In this document: positions 36,201 through 51,200 of the stretch, piece after piece
How the letters are laid out: each line of letters opens with the position of its first letter
Numbering within the stretch: the stretch's first letter is position 1
Assembly (NCBI GenBank): GCA_026874595.1
Contig: CM049308.1
Coordinates: forward strand, 80,896,124-80,960,123
Origin: Sipunculus nudus
Taxonomy: Eukaryota > Annelida > Sipuncula > Golfingiida > Sipunculidae
Direction: 5' to 3'
DNA: 64,000 nucleotides
Position numbers and translations under genes: made by a program
Notes under the pieces: model-generated
The model's input: only the letters and a program-made list of their open reading frames with translations
The model's database searches: none
What the model was told of the DNA's origin: nothing

Positions 36201-39200
36201 CTTATTTTCCTTTGTGTCACCAATACCAAACTTAATTTTGACTGAGAAACATTAATAATTTGTATCAGTTATTTCCAAACCAAGAGTTATTTGAGTACCT
36301 AATTATCACTCTGCCTTCAGTAGTTCAGGGGACATTTACTGAAAGGTGGGAATTGATACACCCTTTAAGGAAGATATTGGGATTCTCTTCTTTTTAGTAT
36401 CAGGCCTCATAGTGTCCATGGGTTGACATGTCATTTAGGGACCACAGTAGAGTGTCCAGTAAGCATGGTCTCAGTTGCTATCTTTTTGGGAAGAAAGAGT
36501 GATATACCAGTATGTGTTAACCAGTTGTTGACTGGCACAAGTCTGTATCTGAAATTATGGGAGACTTGTAGCCTGCATACCAAAGAAGAAGGCACAAGAT
36601 ATGCACACCCCACAAGGGAGTGCCCAAAAGACCAAATCCATGTTTAGCGTACGGTAATAGAGTAAGTGTAAAGTAGGTCCTTCTTAAATGTTCTGATTTT
36701 ACACACATGAAAGGTAATCACAACAAACAGATCACCCGCCGTAGAGAAAAATATAAATGCTAAAGAAAAGATTAATACCTATATTATCTGTAGAGTGTTC
36801 TGGTCTTGAACCTTGTATGATGTATATGTTACCAGTGTAGTCATGCCTAGGGTAATTTTCATTTATGGGTAAATTTGGATGCATTGTAACTAATGTGTGT
36901 ATTTCTCCTGTTTTACCAACTTTCAGTCACAGTTGATGAAACACCACCAGTGCCTGGAAATGTAACTGATGGAAATGACCCACAAAATGATAAAGACTTT
37001 TCCTCTGACATCGCCACAGTAGAAGCATTATGGGATAGCTTTCGTGACCCTGAGAGTGACATCATGTCACAGTCAGTCTCAGTCTTTGTGAACGATGAAC
37101 TAAATCAGAAATTTGATGTGGAAGTGGGGACAACAACATTCACAGAGCATGTATTTGCATTTAAGCACTATGACTATGTCAAAGTTCAAGTGGAAGTCAC
37201 CAATTATGCGAGGGCCAGCAGTACTGCAGAGTCCAATGGTTATATTGTGGACACCACTCCTCCTAAACTTCTCTTCCTGTGGCATTCACAGTCAGGTGAA
37301 AAGTGAGTGTCAGCTGTCCATTTACTTGTGCGTATCATATATCTTCAGTATGGATGAAATGTCTTATGATTTTATATTTGTAAATACAGAACAAAAGGCT
37401 TGAAATACTGTATTTTTATATGCCCGGCTGTGACAAGTCGTATTATGGTGTACCCATGGTCCGTCCGTCTGTTAACTTTTAGTACTGCCATGATAACTTA
37501 CCAGGGTGTTGATTGATTATAATGAAATTTAACATAGCTGCTTACCATTAGATTATCTCGTCCAAGTTTGATAATAGGCGAACTCCACTCATATTTAATG
37601 ACTGAGACCAGAGGTCACAAGGCTACTTTGTGGTGTCACCAGGCTAACTTCGATTCCTGGTATAATCCATGCAATTTTAATGAGGTCAGCGGTCACCAGA
37701 CTTTGGTTTTACCGTGATGACTTACCAAAATCTAATGGATATGAAAACTCATTATTAATATTAACCAATACAGATGCTTACCTGAATTTCATTATTAGCA
37801 AAATTCATGCATATTTTATGGGCTCAGAGGTCACAAGATGTAGGATGGGTATATTTAGTTGTGCCACTACACTGACTGCACCCTACAAAAACAGTTCCAG
37901 AAGGATAAAAGATATCTTTGAGATATTTATATCAGGACCTGCATATATCATGTGCAGAAGTTAGAAGCTCTGATCCTGTCTTTGACAAAGTGTAGGTTTA
38001 ATTAGATATTGCCTGAAATATACAAATTTTGGATGGTATTTATTGAAAATTTCCATGCCTGGCTCAGAGCAGCTCTGTGAACTGATTCATACCTGTTTTA
38101 CCTAAAAGAAACAAAATGATTAACCTTGAGTCATAAGTCTTAACCTTTACTGCATGCTCAGGAACCACACACGACCAATTCAGAATGAAACATAGATTGC
38201 ATGTTTACTTTTAATTTCCCAGGATTTAAGATAATTAACCTAAAATGAACAATATCTGTAATGATTCAGTAACTGTTAGATATTTGGTAACGATGGGAGG
38301 AAAAATGTAGGAGGATATATTACTTGTACTGTAAAAATATGTGTCAGAATTTGTCTGAAATCTAAATTTCATCTGAGCAGTTGAGGAATAAACATTGTCC
38401 CAGTAATAAAAGATGGATTGCATCTTTAGTTCTTTGGATGTGCAAGGATTAGATCCATATATCTCCATGACACACATGGCACCACAAGCTTTCAAGAGTT
38501 TTATTAAAGTGTTTACAGATACTGCATAATTAATCCATCAGTTTCATGATATTGAGGTGTAGAAGTGATTCCCTAACATGTATTCATGTGAGGGTCATAG
38601 CCTGCAGGCCATAATAACAAATTAATATATGTTTTTTTTTCATTTCATGAATAATGTTGCAGGTACCAGGCCAGTGAGACAGATTTGTTTGTCAGCTTTG
38701 CCTTTGTTGACCCTGAGACAGACATAAAGGAATACAGACTGACATTGTTTGAAAAATACGGTGGGAGTGTTCGTCAAGTTGTACCTACTGATCCTGCAGC
38801 CAGGTTTGAAGTGATCAACCCAGATTTATCAACCAATCAAACTAGGACTGTTAACTCAAACCACACTGGCCTCACCCTGAAAAATGCAGCCATGTACTTT
38901 GCTAAAGTGATTGCTGTTAATCGTGCCATGTTGAGCACCCAGCACGACTCAAACGGAATTATTGTGGATATTTCACCACCAGTTATGCGAAAGGTAAGCT
39001 CTGACAAGTCCTGTGGTGTTAAATATCACCTTTCTCTAAAGCACAGAGTACAAACTGTAGGAAATACTGCTTGTTAAAATAGTTAATTATGCATAATGAG
39101 TTAGTCCAAGATTTTTTACAACAAATTTGACACCATATATTACAAATATATTATTATGTTTACTAAATTAACTAAGAATAACACAACATAATTTAAGGAT

Positions 39201-42200
39201 TGGATACTGAAAATTAGATTTAAGGAATCCTCTCTTTGTTTTATTTGTATGGCAAATGCAACATTAAGGTTAAATTGATTAGATGGTAAATGTTACATGT
39301 GTCTGATCCTCTTGTAGTACAGGCCATGTGGCCTACAGTACACTCCTCAAGCAGCAGGTATACACTGCACTGGTTCTCTATCTCATTCTCTTTGACTGCT
39401 GCTTTGTATAGGAAGATTTGCCGGGTTTCACCACCAGGGCTGGCCCAGTGCAAATGATCCTGATCTGACCAGTGAGATCATGGTATCACATTGTGCATCC
39501 AACTCCAAGTTTAAAACCTAAGACACCCTGCTCTCTTTAATCTGATTTTTGGCCCTGTACTTGCCCTGGTGTTGAAGTTAGTCCTGAAAAACTTGCTAAA
39601 TAAATAGTTGACAAAGCAAAGGAGACTGGAACGATTGCTATGTGTAACCACTGTGTGACTTGTGTATGCGTACAGAAGAACTGTAAATGGACACTGGAAT
39701 GGTTTCAGGAAAATATTTGGACTTGAGACATTTTTTCCTTATTACATCACTGCAAAAAATACATGTCACACTTGGGACATCTTTAGTAAATTAACTTTCA
39801 AACATAACCTATTTAATTACTGTTAAAATCACTGAAAAAAAATTTAGTGAAAATAAAAAAAGCAAAAAATAATTAAAAAAAAATATTGAATAATCTCTAG
39901 ATGATTAATTCCTTATGGATTTTCTATATTTATTGTTTTTATAATAAAGGATGTATATTAAAAAATTACTTACTATCAATTTCTCTAACAGGTCCATATT
40001 GGTGTGCTTGATTATGAAGAGAACATAGATGAAAATGGCAACGTTGTCACTGCAGACAACAAGGGCATTCTGGCATCCTGGGTTGGGGCGGATTCTGAGA
40101 GTGGAATCATTGACTTCAAGGTGGCTGTTGGAACCACAGTGGGTGGGACAGATGTAACAGGTGGTTTTCGCAACATGGGCAGGAAGACCACTTCTTACAT
40201 TGATAACATAGTGCTTGAAGCAACTGAAGACTCCGGGAACTACTACTGGGTGACAGTGATCGCTGTGAATGGTGCTACAGTAGAATCTGCTCCTCTCAGT
40301 TCCAAGAAAATCAAAGTCCTTCCTGAAAACAAGCCTGGATTGGTTTATGATGGCAGGATCATGTTTGAGGATTCTGACGTGCAGACAGACACAACCAGCC
40401 TAGGAGTAAGCTTCAGTGGTTTTGACAGTCAGATGTGTGGTATCACTGGCTATAAATGGGGCATCGGTACATCTCCAGGTGCCACTGACTTACAGTCTTA
40501 CACCAGCAACAATATTGTTGCAGTGAATGATACCCACTATGTTGCCCAGGTTAACATTGGCTTACCTCAGAATCAGCGGGTGTTCAGTAGTATTGCAGCT
40601 ATCACAGGTCATGGCTGTTATGAAGATATGATTGTATCAACTTCTGATGGCATCTGGATAGATACAAACCCACCAGTGGTCAGTCTGGAGGTGTTTGGTG
40701 ATGCACACAATGTAACAGAACCAGGTATACTTTACCAGCAGGTAGATGACACTATGCAGCTTATATGGACTGCTAATGATAGTGAGAGTGGCTATCATGT
40801 ATCTACCTATATGGTAGGATCCCTTCCTTACCAAGATGATAAACTGAATGAGACTTCTTCTGTAGTGACTGAAGTTCCTGTTGGTGACATTCGTCTTGGT
40901 GATGAAGAGACTGTGTTTGCCACCATCTTTGCTGCTGATGAGGCAGGGAATGTAGCAACCCAGGTCTCATTGCCACTGGTGGTAGATACATCCCCTTCAG
41001 AAACTGTAGGTTTCAGCTGCAATAATTTCCTGTCAGTTCGTGTACGTACCCTGCAGTGTGACTGGCATTATAGCACTGACAATGAGAGCATGGTGGACCA
41101 CAGTTTGATTGGCATAGGAACTCAACCAGATTCACCTGATGTTCTTCCTTATGTGCGTTTAGAGTATTATAAACATTCCTGGCAGTACAATACAGCAAAG
41201 TTAAGCTTTTCTCCTGGTACTTCATATTATGTGACACTGAAGACCATGAACCAGGCTGGAATAGACAGTTTTGTATTCTACAAATTCTTGTTTGATGCCA
41301 CTCCACCTACTTTTGGTACTGCCTCTATTACAACAAATTCTCTACCTAATGATGACATAGAAGAACCAGTCAAATGTCAAGAGTCGCAAACCCATGTGTC
41401 TCTGGTTTGGACTCATTTTGAAGATGAAGAATCTGGAATTGAAAAGTAAGTGACACTGTTACTTTAGAGCCAATAAAGCAACTTGAACTGAAAAATAAGT
41501 ACATAACTAAATATTCCTGCATTGCTGATATTTTCTTGCTGTTTTGTTATGCCAGATAGGTTGTTAAGGGTATTATTGGTTTTTTCCAACCAGAAGGGGA
41601 AGGTCTGCTGAAAAAAACACATGCTTTGATTCTTCACATTTAAAAAATATATTCCCAAAAACATATAGAAAAAGTCATAAAGTGTTGAAAAGAGTATTTG
41701 CAGATTTAGGAAGAAATTAATTCATGATAAAGTGATGTTCAGTAGGGATATTGTAATCATCTGCACTTAATTTTTCTTTATATAGCTGATGAAAATTAAA
41801 TATTGTGTTGTTCTTTAACTTGAATAGGCTTTCACATATGAAGCACACTTTTTCTCAATAAAGCATATCAGCTTCATCTAATGTCTACTTCTGGAAACAT
41901 AATGTCATATTCATTCAATGAAGATTTGCCAATTTATTTTCTGGATAAAAATGAATTCAGAGGTATGTGATAGTCACTGAAAAAGGCCTTCTATTTACAT
42001 TTTTCTTCATGGTATTTAATTTAGGTACCGTGTTGCTGTTGGAAACAAGATGGACAGCACACGTTACCTTGCCCACACTGATGTGCCAATGAGAAACAAG
42101 ACGACACAGTTCAACCTGGCAATACCTGCCGGAGAAACCGTCATCGCTCAGGTGGTGGGTTACAACAAGGCAGGATTGTATGCCGTGGTCATCACAGAGG

Positions 42201-45200
42201 GCGTGGTGGTAAGCCCTGAACCTCATGTGGTGGTGCAGAATGGTATAGGTGACCAGGACACACTATATCAGGAATCTACCACTTCCATATATGGCAAATG
42301 GTACTTTACCGACTCATGTCCGCTTGAAGAGGTAACATGGAGTGTCTACCGTGTTGATGATGTGCAAATACAAAATAATACTGATGTGGATATAAACAAT
42401 AATACTCTGTTCACTGACACTGTTTCCTTAGTTGTAGATGAGAGTTACTATCATCTAGTGAGAGTTAAGGACTCTATCGGTCGAGTCTTCTTTGGAAAGA
42501 GTAAAGCTGTGACTGTATACAATAATAAGCCTCTCATTGCTGATGTGAGAGATGGTTCATTAGTCCAGGGGGAAGACTTCATGTATCAGGAACCCTTAAC
42601 CATGCTTGATTGTAACTGGGATGTATTTGGTGACCCAAATAGCAATGAACCAGGTCAACAAATTGATCATTATGAAGTTGCCATTGGTAATGATGTATCA
42701 GAAGAAGAGACCAGGTCTAATATCCATTACTTTGTAAACACTGGATTATTGCAGCATCGTCGATTTACAGGTTTGAAATTGATTCCAAAAATACAGCCTT
42801 ATTTCTGCGTTGTTAGAGCAGTCAGTAAAGCAGAGAGCACAAGTGAAGCCTACTCTAATGGTATATACCCTGGGTATCCAGACACCATGCGTGCTGGTGT
42901 GATAGAAATGAAGCATTTCCAGCCTTACACAGACAGGTTTGACTTCTCATGGGCTGGCTTTGATTCACCTTTTCCAATAGTGAAATATGAATATGCTGTT
43001 CACACCACTCCCATTTTAATCAGTGAAGCTCTCACCTGTGAGGAAATCTTACAAAACCGCACCTTTGATGTTATACCATTCACTGATGTTGGCCTTGCTA
43101 ATTTAGTGGAGCTGACCAACTTGAACCTTTCCCATAATCAAGGATACTATGTAACGGTACTTGCAGAGGACAATGCTGCTCACTGTGGTGTAACAACCTC
43201 TCATCGCCTCCTTGTGGATACCACACCACCAGAAAAGGGCTTTGTTGACATTGATAAATGGCACACAGAAAGAAATACCATATACATTGGCAGAGAAAAC
43301 ATTATACATGTAAGCTGGCATGGATTTGATGATCATGAGAGTGGCATTGATACATACACTGTAGGACTTTTCACATCAGGAACATGTGAAAGCACTACAT
43401 TTGATCCATCAAATTTAACCAGAGTGGTTGATTACAAAGTCATAAATACAAGAGACACTTACAAAAAATACATGATGTTCCAGTACTTAAATCTTGAAAT
43501 AGACACACCATATTATGTGCACTTTTATGCCACAAATCATGCAACACTGCGAACAGAATGGTGGAGTCCACCAATGTTCTTAGACCCAACAGCACCAAGT
43601 ATAGGGGACATTAAGGATGGATCCAACTTTGCCCATGATATTGGATACCAAAATTACAGTGACAGACTAGATGCAACACTGACTCTTGCTCGGAACAAGA
43701 ATGAAATGGGTTGTCCAATCAGCAAGATCTATTACCTCAAGGATGGATTACCAGAAGACTGGAAAATCATTGATTCTGTTGATTTGTACAAGCGGAATGA
43801 TGAAACTACCAGATTTAGAGAGTATACTGTTAAAAATATTGAAAAAAATGTTGAAGGCATAAAGGTCTTTCAGAAGCATGATCTACGTCAAGTACTGTTA
43901 CAGTCTGGTGCAGTTCAGGGTATTCAAGAGCCCCTTCGGGAAGGGCCATATTCTGTGAAAATGAAGGCCTCAAAGGGCTATAAAATAATGAGTGGTTTTA
44001 CAATAGGTTACCAAGAGCAATTAGATGATCTTGATATTAACATGCCTCTCCTGGCTGACTCTCCATCTGATGAACAGCTTGATGCCGGTTTTACATTTGC
44101 ACCCAAACCAACCAAGGCAAATATTGCTGGGCCCGCTAACAATGCTTCTGTGGTTGAAATGTCAACTGTGACTGCTACTCTGGAATCTACTGACAGTCTT
44201 CAAGATGTTGCTCTGAACATTACCACTCCTGAGCCTGAAAAAATGACACCTGATCTTGCAGAAGAAGATCCATACTACCCACCGGATCTGGATGTAAGAG
44301 GTTTACAAAGTGGTTTTGGAATAGCTGTTCTGGGGCAAGAAGTGGTGTCAAAGATGAAAACAGCCAGCAAATATTATGCCCTGGTCTGGTTCAAAGATAA
44401 GTTTAGAATAAAACAGAACTGGGTCAATTTGAATTTTGATCCAACGGATGCTTTTCACAGCTACAAAGTCTCTGTGGAAGAAACCCTTTTTGGATTCAAC
44501 AAAGCCTACAATCTAAGGATCACAGCAGATAGTGTTCCTGTGGCTGATTTTATTAATGTTGAATTCCCTAATGGAATGTTTTCACCAACAATTCATGGCT
44601 GGAATTTAAATGAATATGTTCCATCTGTTGAAGATCCTTTCAACCCTTATACAGGACACATTCATGTTGCTGAGGTTGAGATACCCATCCTTAGAGACCA
44701 GCTGTGTCATTTTGGGGAGCCTTTCTATGATTTTGAAAGTGAGATAGATGAGATATGGGTGGGAGTTGCCAGTAAAAATTATATTCAGCCAGATGTAATT
44801 CCTTTCAGATCATACAAGAGATTCTGTCATGGTTGCTATATTCCTTGCAACAGGTTTAGCTGCAATGAAAACTGCACCAGTCCCAATAATAGGGACCTGG
44901 TACATATAGAATTAGTGAATCTGAACTTGCCTCTTGGCAGCATGCAGACTGAGAAGGTCGTTAGTGAGACTGGCATAGTAGAGATGTCCTATTTTCAGAC
45001 AGCCAGGTATTGGATGGTGGTGAAGTTATTTAATCAAGCTAGAAGGTCTGTAACTGTCAAGACAAGTGGTGTGACAGTGGATGTTACCCCTCCTGTTGTA
45101 AAGCTTATATATTGTGTTGATCCATGGTTTTCTACCACAATGAAAGCCACAGTACAGGCTGCAGACAACAGTGCTGGAGCTAATTATGAATTTGAAGATG

Positions 45201-48200
45201 AGGAAAGTGGTATTGATTACTATGAGATGGGTATAGGGACTGCCATTGACCTGACAGATGTATTAAACTTTACCAATGTAGGAACAGATAAGCAACACAT
45301 TGTATATGGCTCACTGGTACTTGAAGATCATGTAACATATTATATTCGTGTTAAAGCACACAACATGGCTGGACTTACAACAGAAGCTGTGTGTAATATC
45401 ACAACAGATTTCTCATCCCCAAACCTAACAAATGCAGATCCACCAAAACCAATGTATGAAACTGGTGTTGCTGAATATCCAGATGGTGTGACAGCAACCA
45501 AAGAACAGAACAGGGTAGGCCTGACCTGGAGGAGGGAAGATATGGTGCATGTGGAATTTATTTGTGAGTAAAGGCATATTTGTAACTAACAAATGTGATG
45601 GGTGAATCACTGTTCAAGGACAGATTTTTGGAAAAGTGGATAAGCAAAATTGTGTTTGAAATTTCCGCTCATTACAAAGCTAACTTGTTCAACAAGATAC
45701 TAGACCTCATTGATGAAAAAAGATAGTAGAGATAGCATTGACAGGTATGTTTAAATATTTCATTCAAAAATATATATAAGTTTACTCTTGGTCCATTGCT
45801 AGATCAATTTCTAGCATAAACATGTAGTTTAATGTATAAAAAAGTTAAATTAACAGTCCACTTGAATCACCTTTGATAATATTCAGGGCTTTCAATAGGA
45901 AAGAAATTTTTAGAGTCTTGGAGTCTCTTAAAACCTACACATGGGTTTTATGGGCAATATGATATGGACTGTTCTTAAAACCGCTCATGTTTATATATAA
46001 ATTCAAAATTAATTGGTAGTGTATATACCATATTCTGTCATATATTTACATATTGATATCACTGTTTGGATGTGATTAGATTGTAAACAATTAGTTAATA
46101 ACTGAATTTAGATGAACAAAGTCATCAGTTCTCAAGGTCAAGCTCCTTGTCAGAGCCCTATGGCTATGGAAAACATCAGCTTGGAAGCCTTCTTTGACCC
46201 AGTTGGTGTCTTACTGTAATTTGCATTGTCCCATTAAACACAGATAACAAAGGTAAGGTGCATTGAAATAGTAGTTACAAGGGCTAGCCAGTCATGAAAG
46301 CCTGACAGGAGATGTTTCAGTTGTATCAGGATTACTGAAGAATACCACTCATATCCACCACTTGACTCCCTGGTATCTGCATCTGGTCATTTACTAACAA
46401 TTAAAATTGCACAAGCCCTCATCTAGCCTGGCCATAAATATGGGTAACAGTAGGAGGAGGTGGTTTGCACAGCACTAGCTAAGTGGCTAAATCTAAAGGT
46501 AATGTTTAATTTGATATCAACTAGTGATGGGCCGATCATAGAGTTTTTTCGAAAGTCAGTCGGTTTGCTGCCACTTTCAAGCGCTCGATTACCAAAGGCA
46601 ACTATTGATTACATCATACTCATGATTGTTTTTTTCCAGAATGCCTTTATGTTATAGGCAAAAATTATTCTTCCATTTTTTACAACATTCCGTGCTTCAT
46701 ATAATGAGTCTGTGTTCCTGAATAACCTCCGTATCTAACTGAGTATGATACGTTAGATGAGATATAGGCATTGATGGGCGATATGGCATTAAAATGCTTC
46801 ATAATTCTCCAGGTCTATGCCAATTTTGCGAGATTCTCTTAGAAATAATCTCTTCATCTGATGCCAGGTGCCGCTGTCGCATTAGTAATTATATACATGT
46901 ATTTAGCTTTCAATTACTTTTTAAAAAATTTTTACCAAAACTTATATAAGCCTGTAATTTTCCTGGCGGGCCTTCGAAACCAATACGCATGTATGCAGTC
47001 GTTCTAATTGTTATAAAATAAAAGTCCTTGCTGGTGGTGAAGTTAAAATGATACGTGGGAGTATTCATGAGGGCCAGCAAGTATTGATGTCCTGGACTGA
47101 GGTTTAATTCTTGATTATTTTAATTAATCAAAATGAAACTTTGAATAGCATATATTAGTAATAATAGGAAAATATAAAAAAGGCAAAGTCTTCTTTTCCT
47201 ATGGTAGAATTACTAAAACATACGGGCTGGGTAAAGAGAGTACAGTTTCACAGATAATTGCCTATTTCTTTATATTTGTCTGAACCGATTAATAATCGAT
47301 GAAATGATAGCCAATGGCAAGTTTATGACAGCTAATGGCCACTTCTACATCAATTTGTAAAAACATCCACAAAGTAATCCACTTTCACTAAAAAAAGAGA
47401 AATGATAGGCTGGGGTATGAGCACTGTATGTCTTTACTGCATGATATTTTCTCCTTTTTTTGGTTAAGTGTATCATAATTAGTTGCTTTATATGTTAAAT
47501 ATTATATATCAGCCATAGATTTTAAATAGCATTATATTGACAAAATATAAAAGCACAGAATCGTTTTTACCACTGTATATTTAATCATATTCAATTTTGA
47601 TATGACACTATATTGCCCAGAAATCCCTTAAAGCCATAAAACCCGGGTTTACCCAGAAAAACCCACAGGGCTGAGTTTTATGCTTAAAACTCAGGTTTTG
47701 CCCAACCCTGCAGTGTTCACACAACAGATTTGTGTGTTTGAGACTGCTGACAATTTTCAGTGACTGCAAAAGGAGCATTGTTTGATCCCCTTGGTACTAC
47801 AGTCAGAAATTTGAGTGTCCCATCGGAAGCATTGACCTTAAAAGCTGAGCAGGCCTGCCAAACCACTTTTTTTAAAAGAGTCACCTTTTTTTAGGATATC
47901 CTGAAAATGATGCTAATTACTCTTTTTTCACTCTTTTTTTCAGCAACACTCTTTTTTTTTACTTTTTTTTCAGTTAAAAAAATTCTGATATACACTATTT
48001 CTCTCCTGCTTAAACAGTCAAGTTAGAACAAGAATGGGACATTTCTCATTTTTTTTGTGTACAATGCCCTTATCTTCATGGAAGGGGATGAAGGACATGT
48101 TTCTGACTCGGGGAACGATTTAAGTCAATATATATACATTATTGTTATTTTAAAAGCACATCTTTATTCAGTCCCTGATAAAAAATGGGAAACTGAAGCT

Positions 48201-51200
48201 AATTTTACTCTTTTTTCACTCTTAATTTCAGTGAAGCCTCCTCTTTTTTTTTCCAGAGCACTTACTCTTTTTTTTGGTCATTTACCTATAGCAGGCCTGC
48301 TGAGCATCCAAAAGAGATTTTAAGCGTCACAGAAGCTTATCCCAAAAGATTCCTGAATCCTGGTTATTCTGACTTGGTTTGTAATACTTGGTTTTGACCA
48401 CTTTGTTTGAAGTATCTCATTGATGTATTTGTTAGAAAAGGTTGCAAATTTATTTAATTTATTTTCTGCTCTGTCCTGAGCCTTTGGTCAGACTCTTTCT
48501 TCAGTGTGTTTGGTGTGTCACAACATTTATGTTGTAGTTTAGCTTTTTACATTTTGTCAAATAAGTTTGAATAAGCGGGTGCCCTATAGTAATCACCCTG
48601 TCTGTGAGTCTGTCTTTCCATTCACAAATTTGTTTCTGTATGATAACTTCAGGTTGGATTGCCATACTGGTTTCAAACTTGATTTATATATGGCCCACTA
48701 GTAAAGTAAGAACCGTATTGATTTTGTGTTCATTGTGTTCATTATTGATGTCAAAGATTAAGGTCACAGGACCAACTTCTGTAAAAAGATTGAGGATGCA
48801 TTTTAAGCCAAAGGTTTCATCCAATACCTTCCACCATGTACATATAGCTGACATGCCAACAGGGGAAGAGCCTGATCTATTTTAGTGTCACAGAGTCTAA
48901 GGTCAAGGTGCCATCTGTCTGCATATTTGTTTCTGCTTGATAATTCCAGTTTGGATTGTCATATTGGTTTCAAACATGACTAATATATGACCCAACAATA
49001 AAGTAAAAACACTTTGAGTTTTATGGTCATCAGGGCAAACATCAAGATCACTGGACCCACTTCTTTAAAAAGATTGTGGATGCATTTTAAGCCAAACATT
49101 TCATCACAAACCCTCCATATTTCACTTATGGATCACCTAACAATAGAGAAAGAACCATATTGATTTTGATATCACAAGGCATCACTCGGCCCTCACTGGA
49201 AGCCTGTGGGCCTTTTGCGGGACCATTTCTGACCTGTCAGTGTTCTTTCTGTTTATGTCAAGAATAGGTGGCTGGGCTTTAATGAAAATCAGAATAGCAT
49301 AAGTTCGAGTATAGTAACATCTCAGAATTTTAGGTCAGAAGGTCAAGGGTCAAGTCACATGACTCACACATTGAAAAAGTGCATGAAAATAATTATGTGT
49401 GTAGATATTGCAAAACTATGCTCCTTAAGCAATGGTTATACACAGATCTCCTCTTGTTTAACTGCTGCTTTGTATAGCAAGATTTTTGGGTTCAACCACC
49501 AGGATGGTCACAGAGCAAAGAATTGTTATTAGACCAATGAGATGATGGTATTGCAGTGTGCATCCAGCTCCAAATTCTAAACATGAAACACATGCTTTCA
49601 TTTGTCTGATAACACAGTTTCTGGCACAGGACCAACAATCAGATCAATTAATGTGGGTGTCCTTGTGTAACCAGACCAGTGAGAGCAGGTGTCACTAATT
49701 TAATATGTGGAGCTGAATGCACAGTGCGATACAACACTCTGATTGGTCTGAATTCAGTTCTTTGCTCTGTGACCACCCTGGTGTTCAAACCATGAAAACT
49801 TTGCTCTACACAGTGTTACATGTGAGGAGATCTGGAATGATTGCAGTGTATAACGGCTGAGTGATGAGACATTATTGTATATGAATTACTAGTTCATGTC
49901 ACTTGTCCATCTATACTTTCAGTCATACAAGTCAGTACACTGGATGATCCAGATTCTGGAAATGTATTTCCAAAGACACTCGTTGGATATGCATGGGATA
50001 TTGATGAAGTCAGGATAGAGAATGGTCGTATATACAGGGGATCCTCTGACTCTAAAGGCATATCACTGGCAGACTTGGCCCAGGATCGGGATTACACAAA
50101 CATGACTGATGAAGAGAGAGAAAAATTATCTGAGTCAAGTTCATTCCAGATGGAGCCAGGAAAATGTATGAGATATGAGTTAATTGGCAGAGGTGCAAAT
50201 CATCTGGAGACTAAGCTGAAAGCAGCAGCACAGTGTGTAAAACGTAAGTACAGGGTAACTCCTAGATTATGCATAGCTAGTTATATACCAAATGCATGCA
50301 GTCAGATGTCTTTAAATAATTAAGGTAACTTGAAATTGAGTGTCACCTTCACTTTACCAGAACCTAGCTCCCTTTAAAGTTTCAATGCTGGCTGAAACTG
50401 GAGATCCTGCAAGTTTGTTTGTTCAATGTGTTGTCATATGTCTTCCTGTTTGTTTGTTTGTCCAACTCTATAGGTCACAATTTGGTGTCTGTCAATTTTA
50501 AAGTGCACTCAAGGTTAACATTAGTAAATCCTTAAACCTATAGTTTTTCATCAAAATTGGACAAAGGGCAAGGAAAATCTCATTTATTTGCTTTTAATTT
50601 ATTTATCATATAAAATCAGTATATCCACAAAAACTGATACTTATAATTTTCCTCCATGATTCCTTCAGAGTTTGATATTCATTTTATTCAAAGCTCATGA
50701 AAAGGATTCTGTGGGGTCACTGAAAATTTGTACTGGCAAGTACTAGACCTCTTTTAATTACATTTCATTTCTTTTTACACAGCTAACCTACCTGAAAGAC
50801 CACCTTTCTATTGTGTTCACCCTTGAGTGAACCAAAACATTCAGATTGGTTATAACGGTCTTGTCTTGTAAGACCACCTGTCAGTTAAGAACACTTTTGG
50901 TTAGTCCCATGGATGGTCTTATAATACAGGTTTCATTGTAATCTTGTCTAATGACTAAAGTTTATATATATTTTTATGCATGCAGGAAATTCCGATTCTG
51001 CTGCCAAGACAGAGCCTGGGAAGACCTGTAGTCTTGGGTCTGATAATGGGAAAAGGCGCAAAAGAGCAAATGAACCAGAAGTCAGGGTTGATGTTACAGG
51101 TAGCTCAGTTATCTTTTGACTCAGGACTATATTTTAAATACTTTGCACATTTGACAAAAAATGTAACCATAACAGTTAGGTATATTACTTCTAATGAAAA

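Noticed and set aside
36423-36713. Overlapping short frames on both strands
   Set aside because: They lie in an intron, have no splice context and no resemblance to known proteins.
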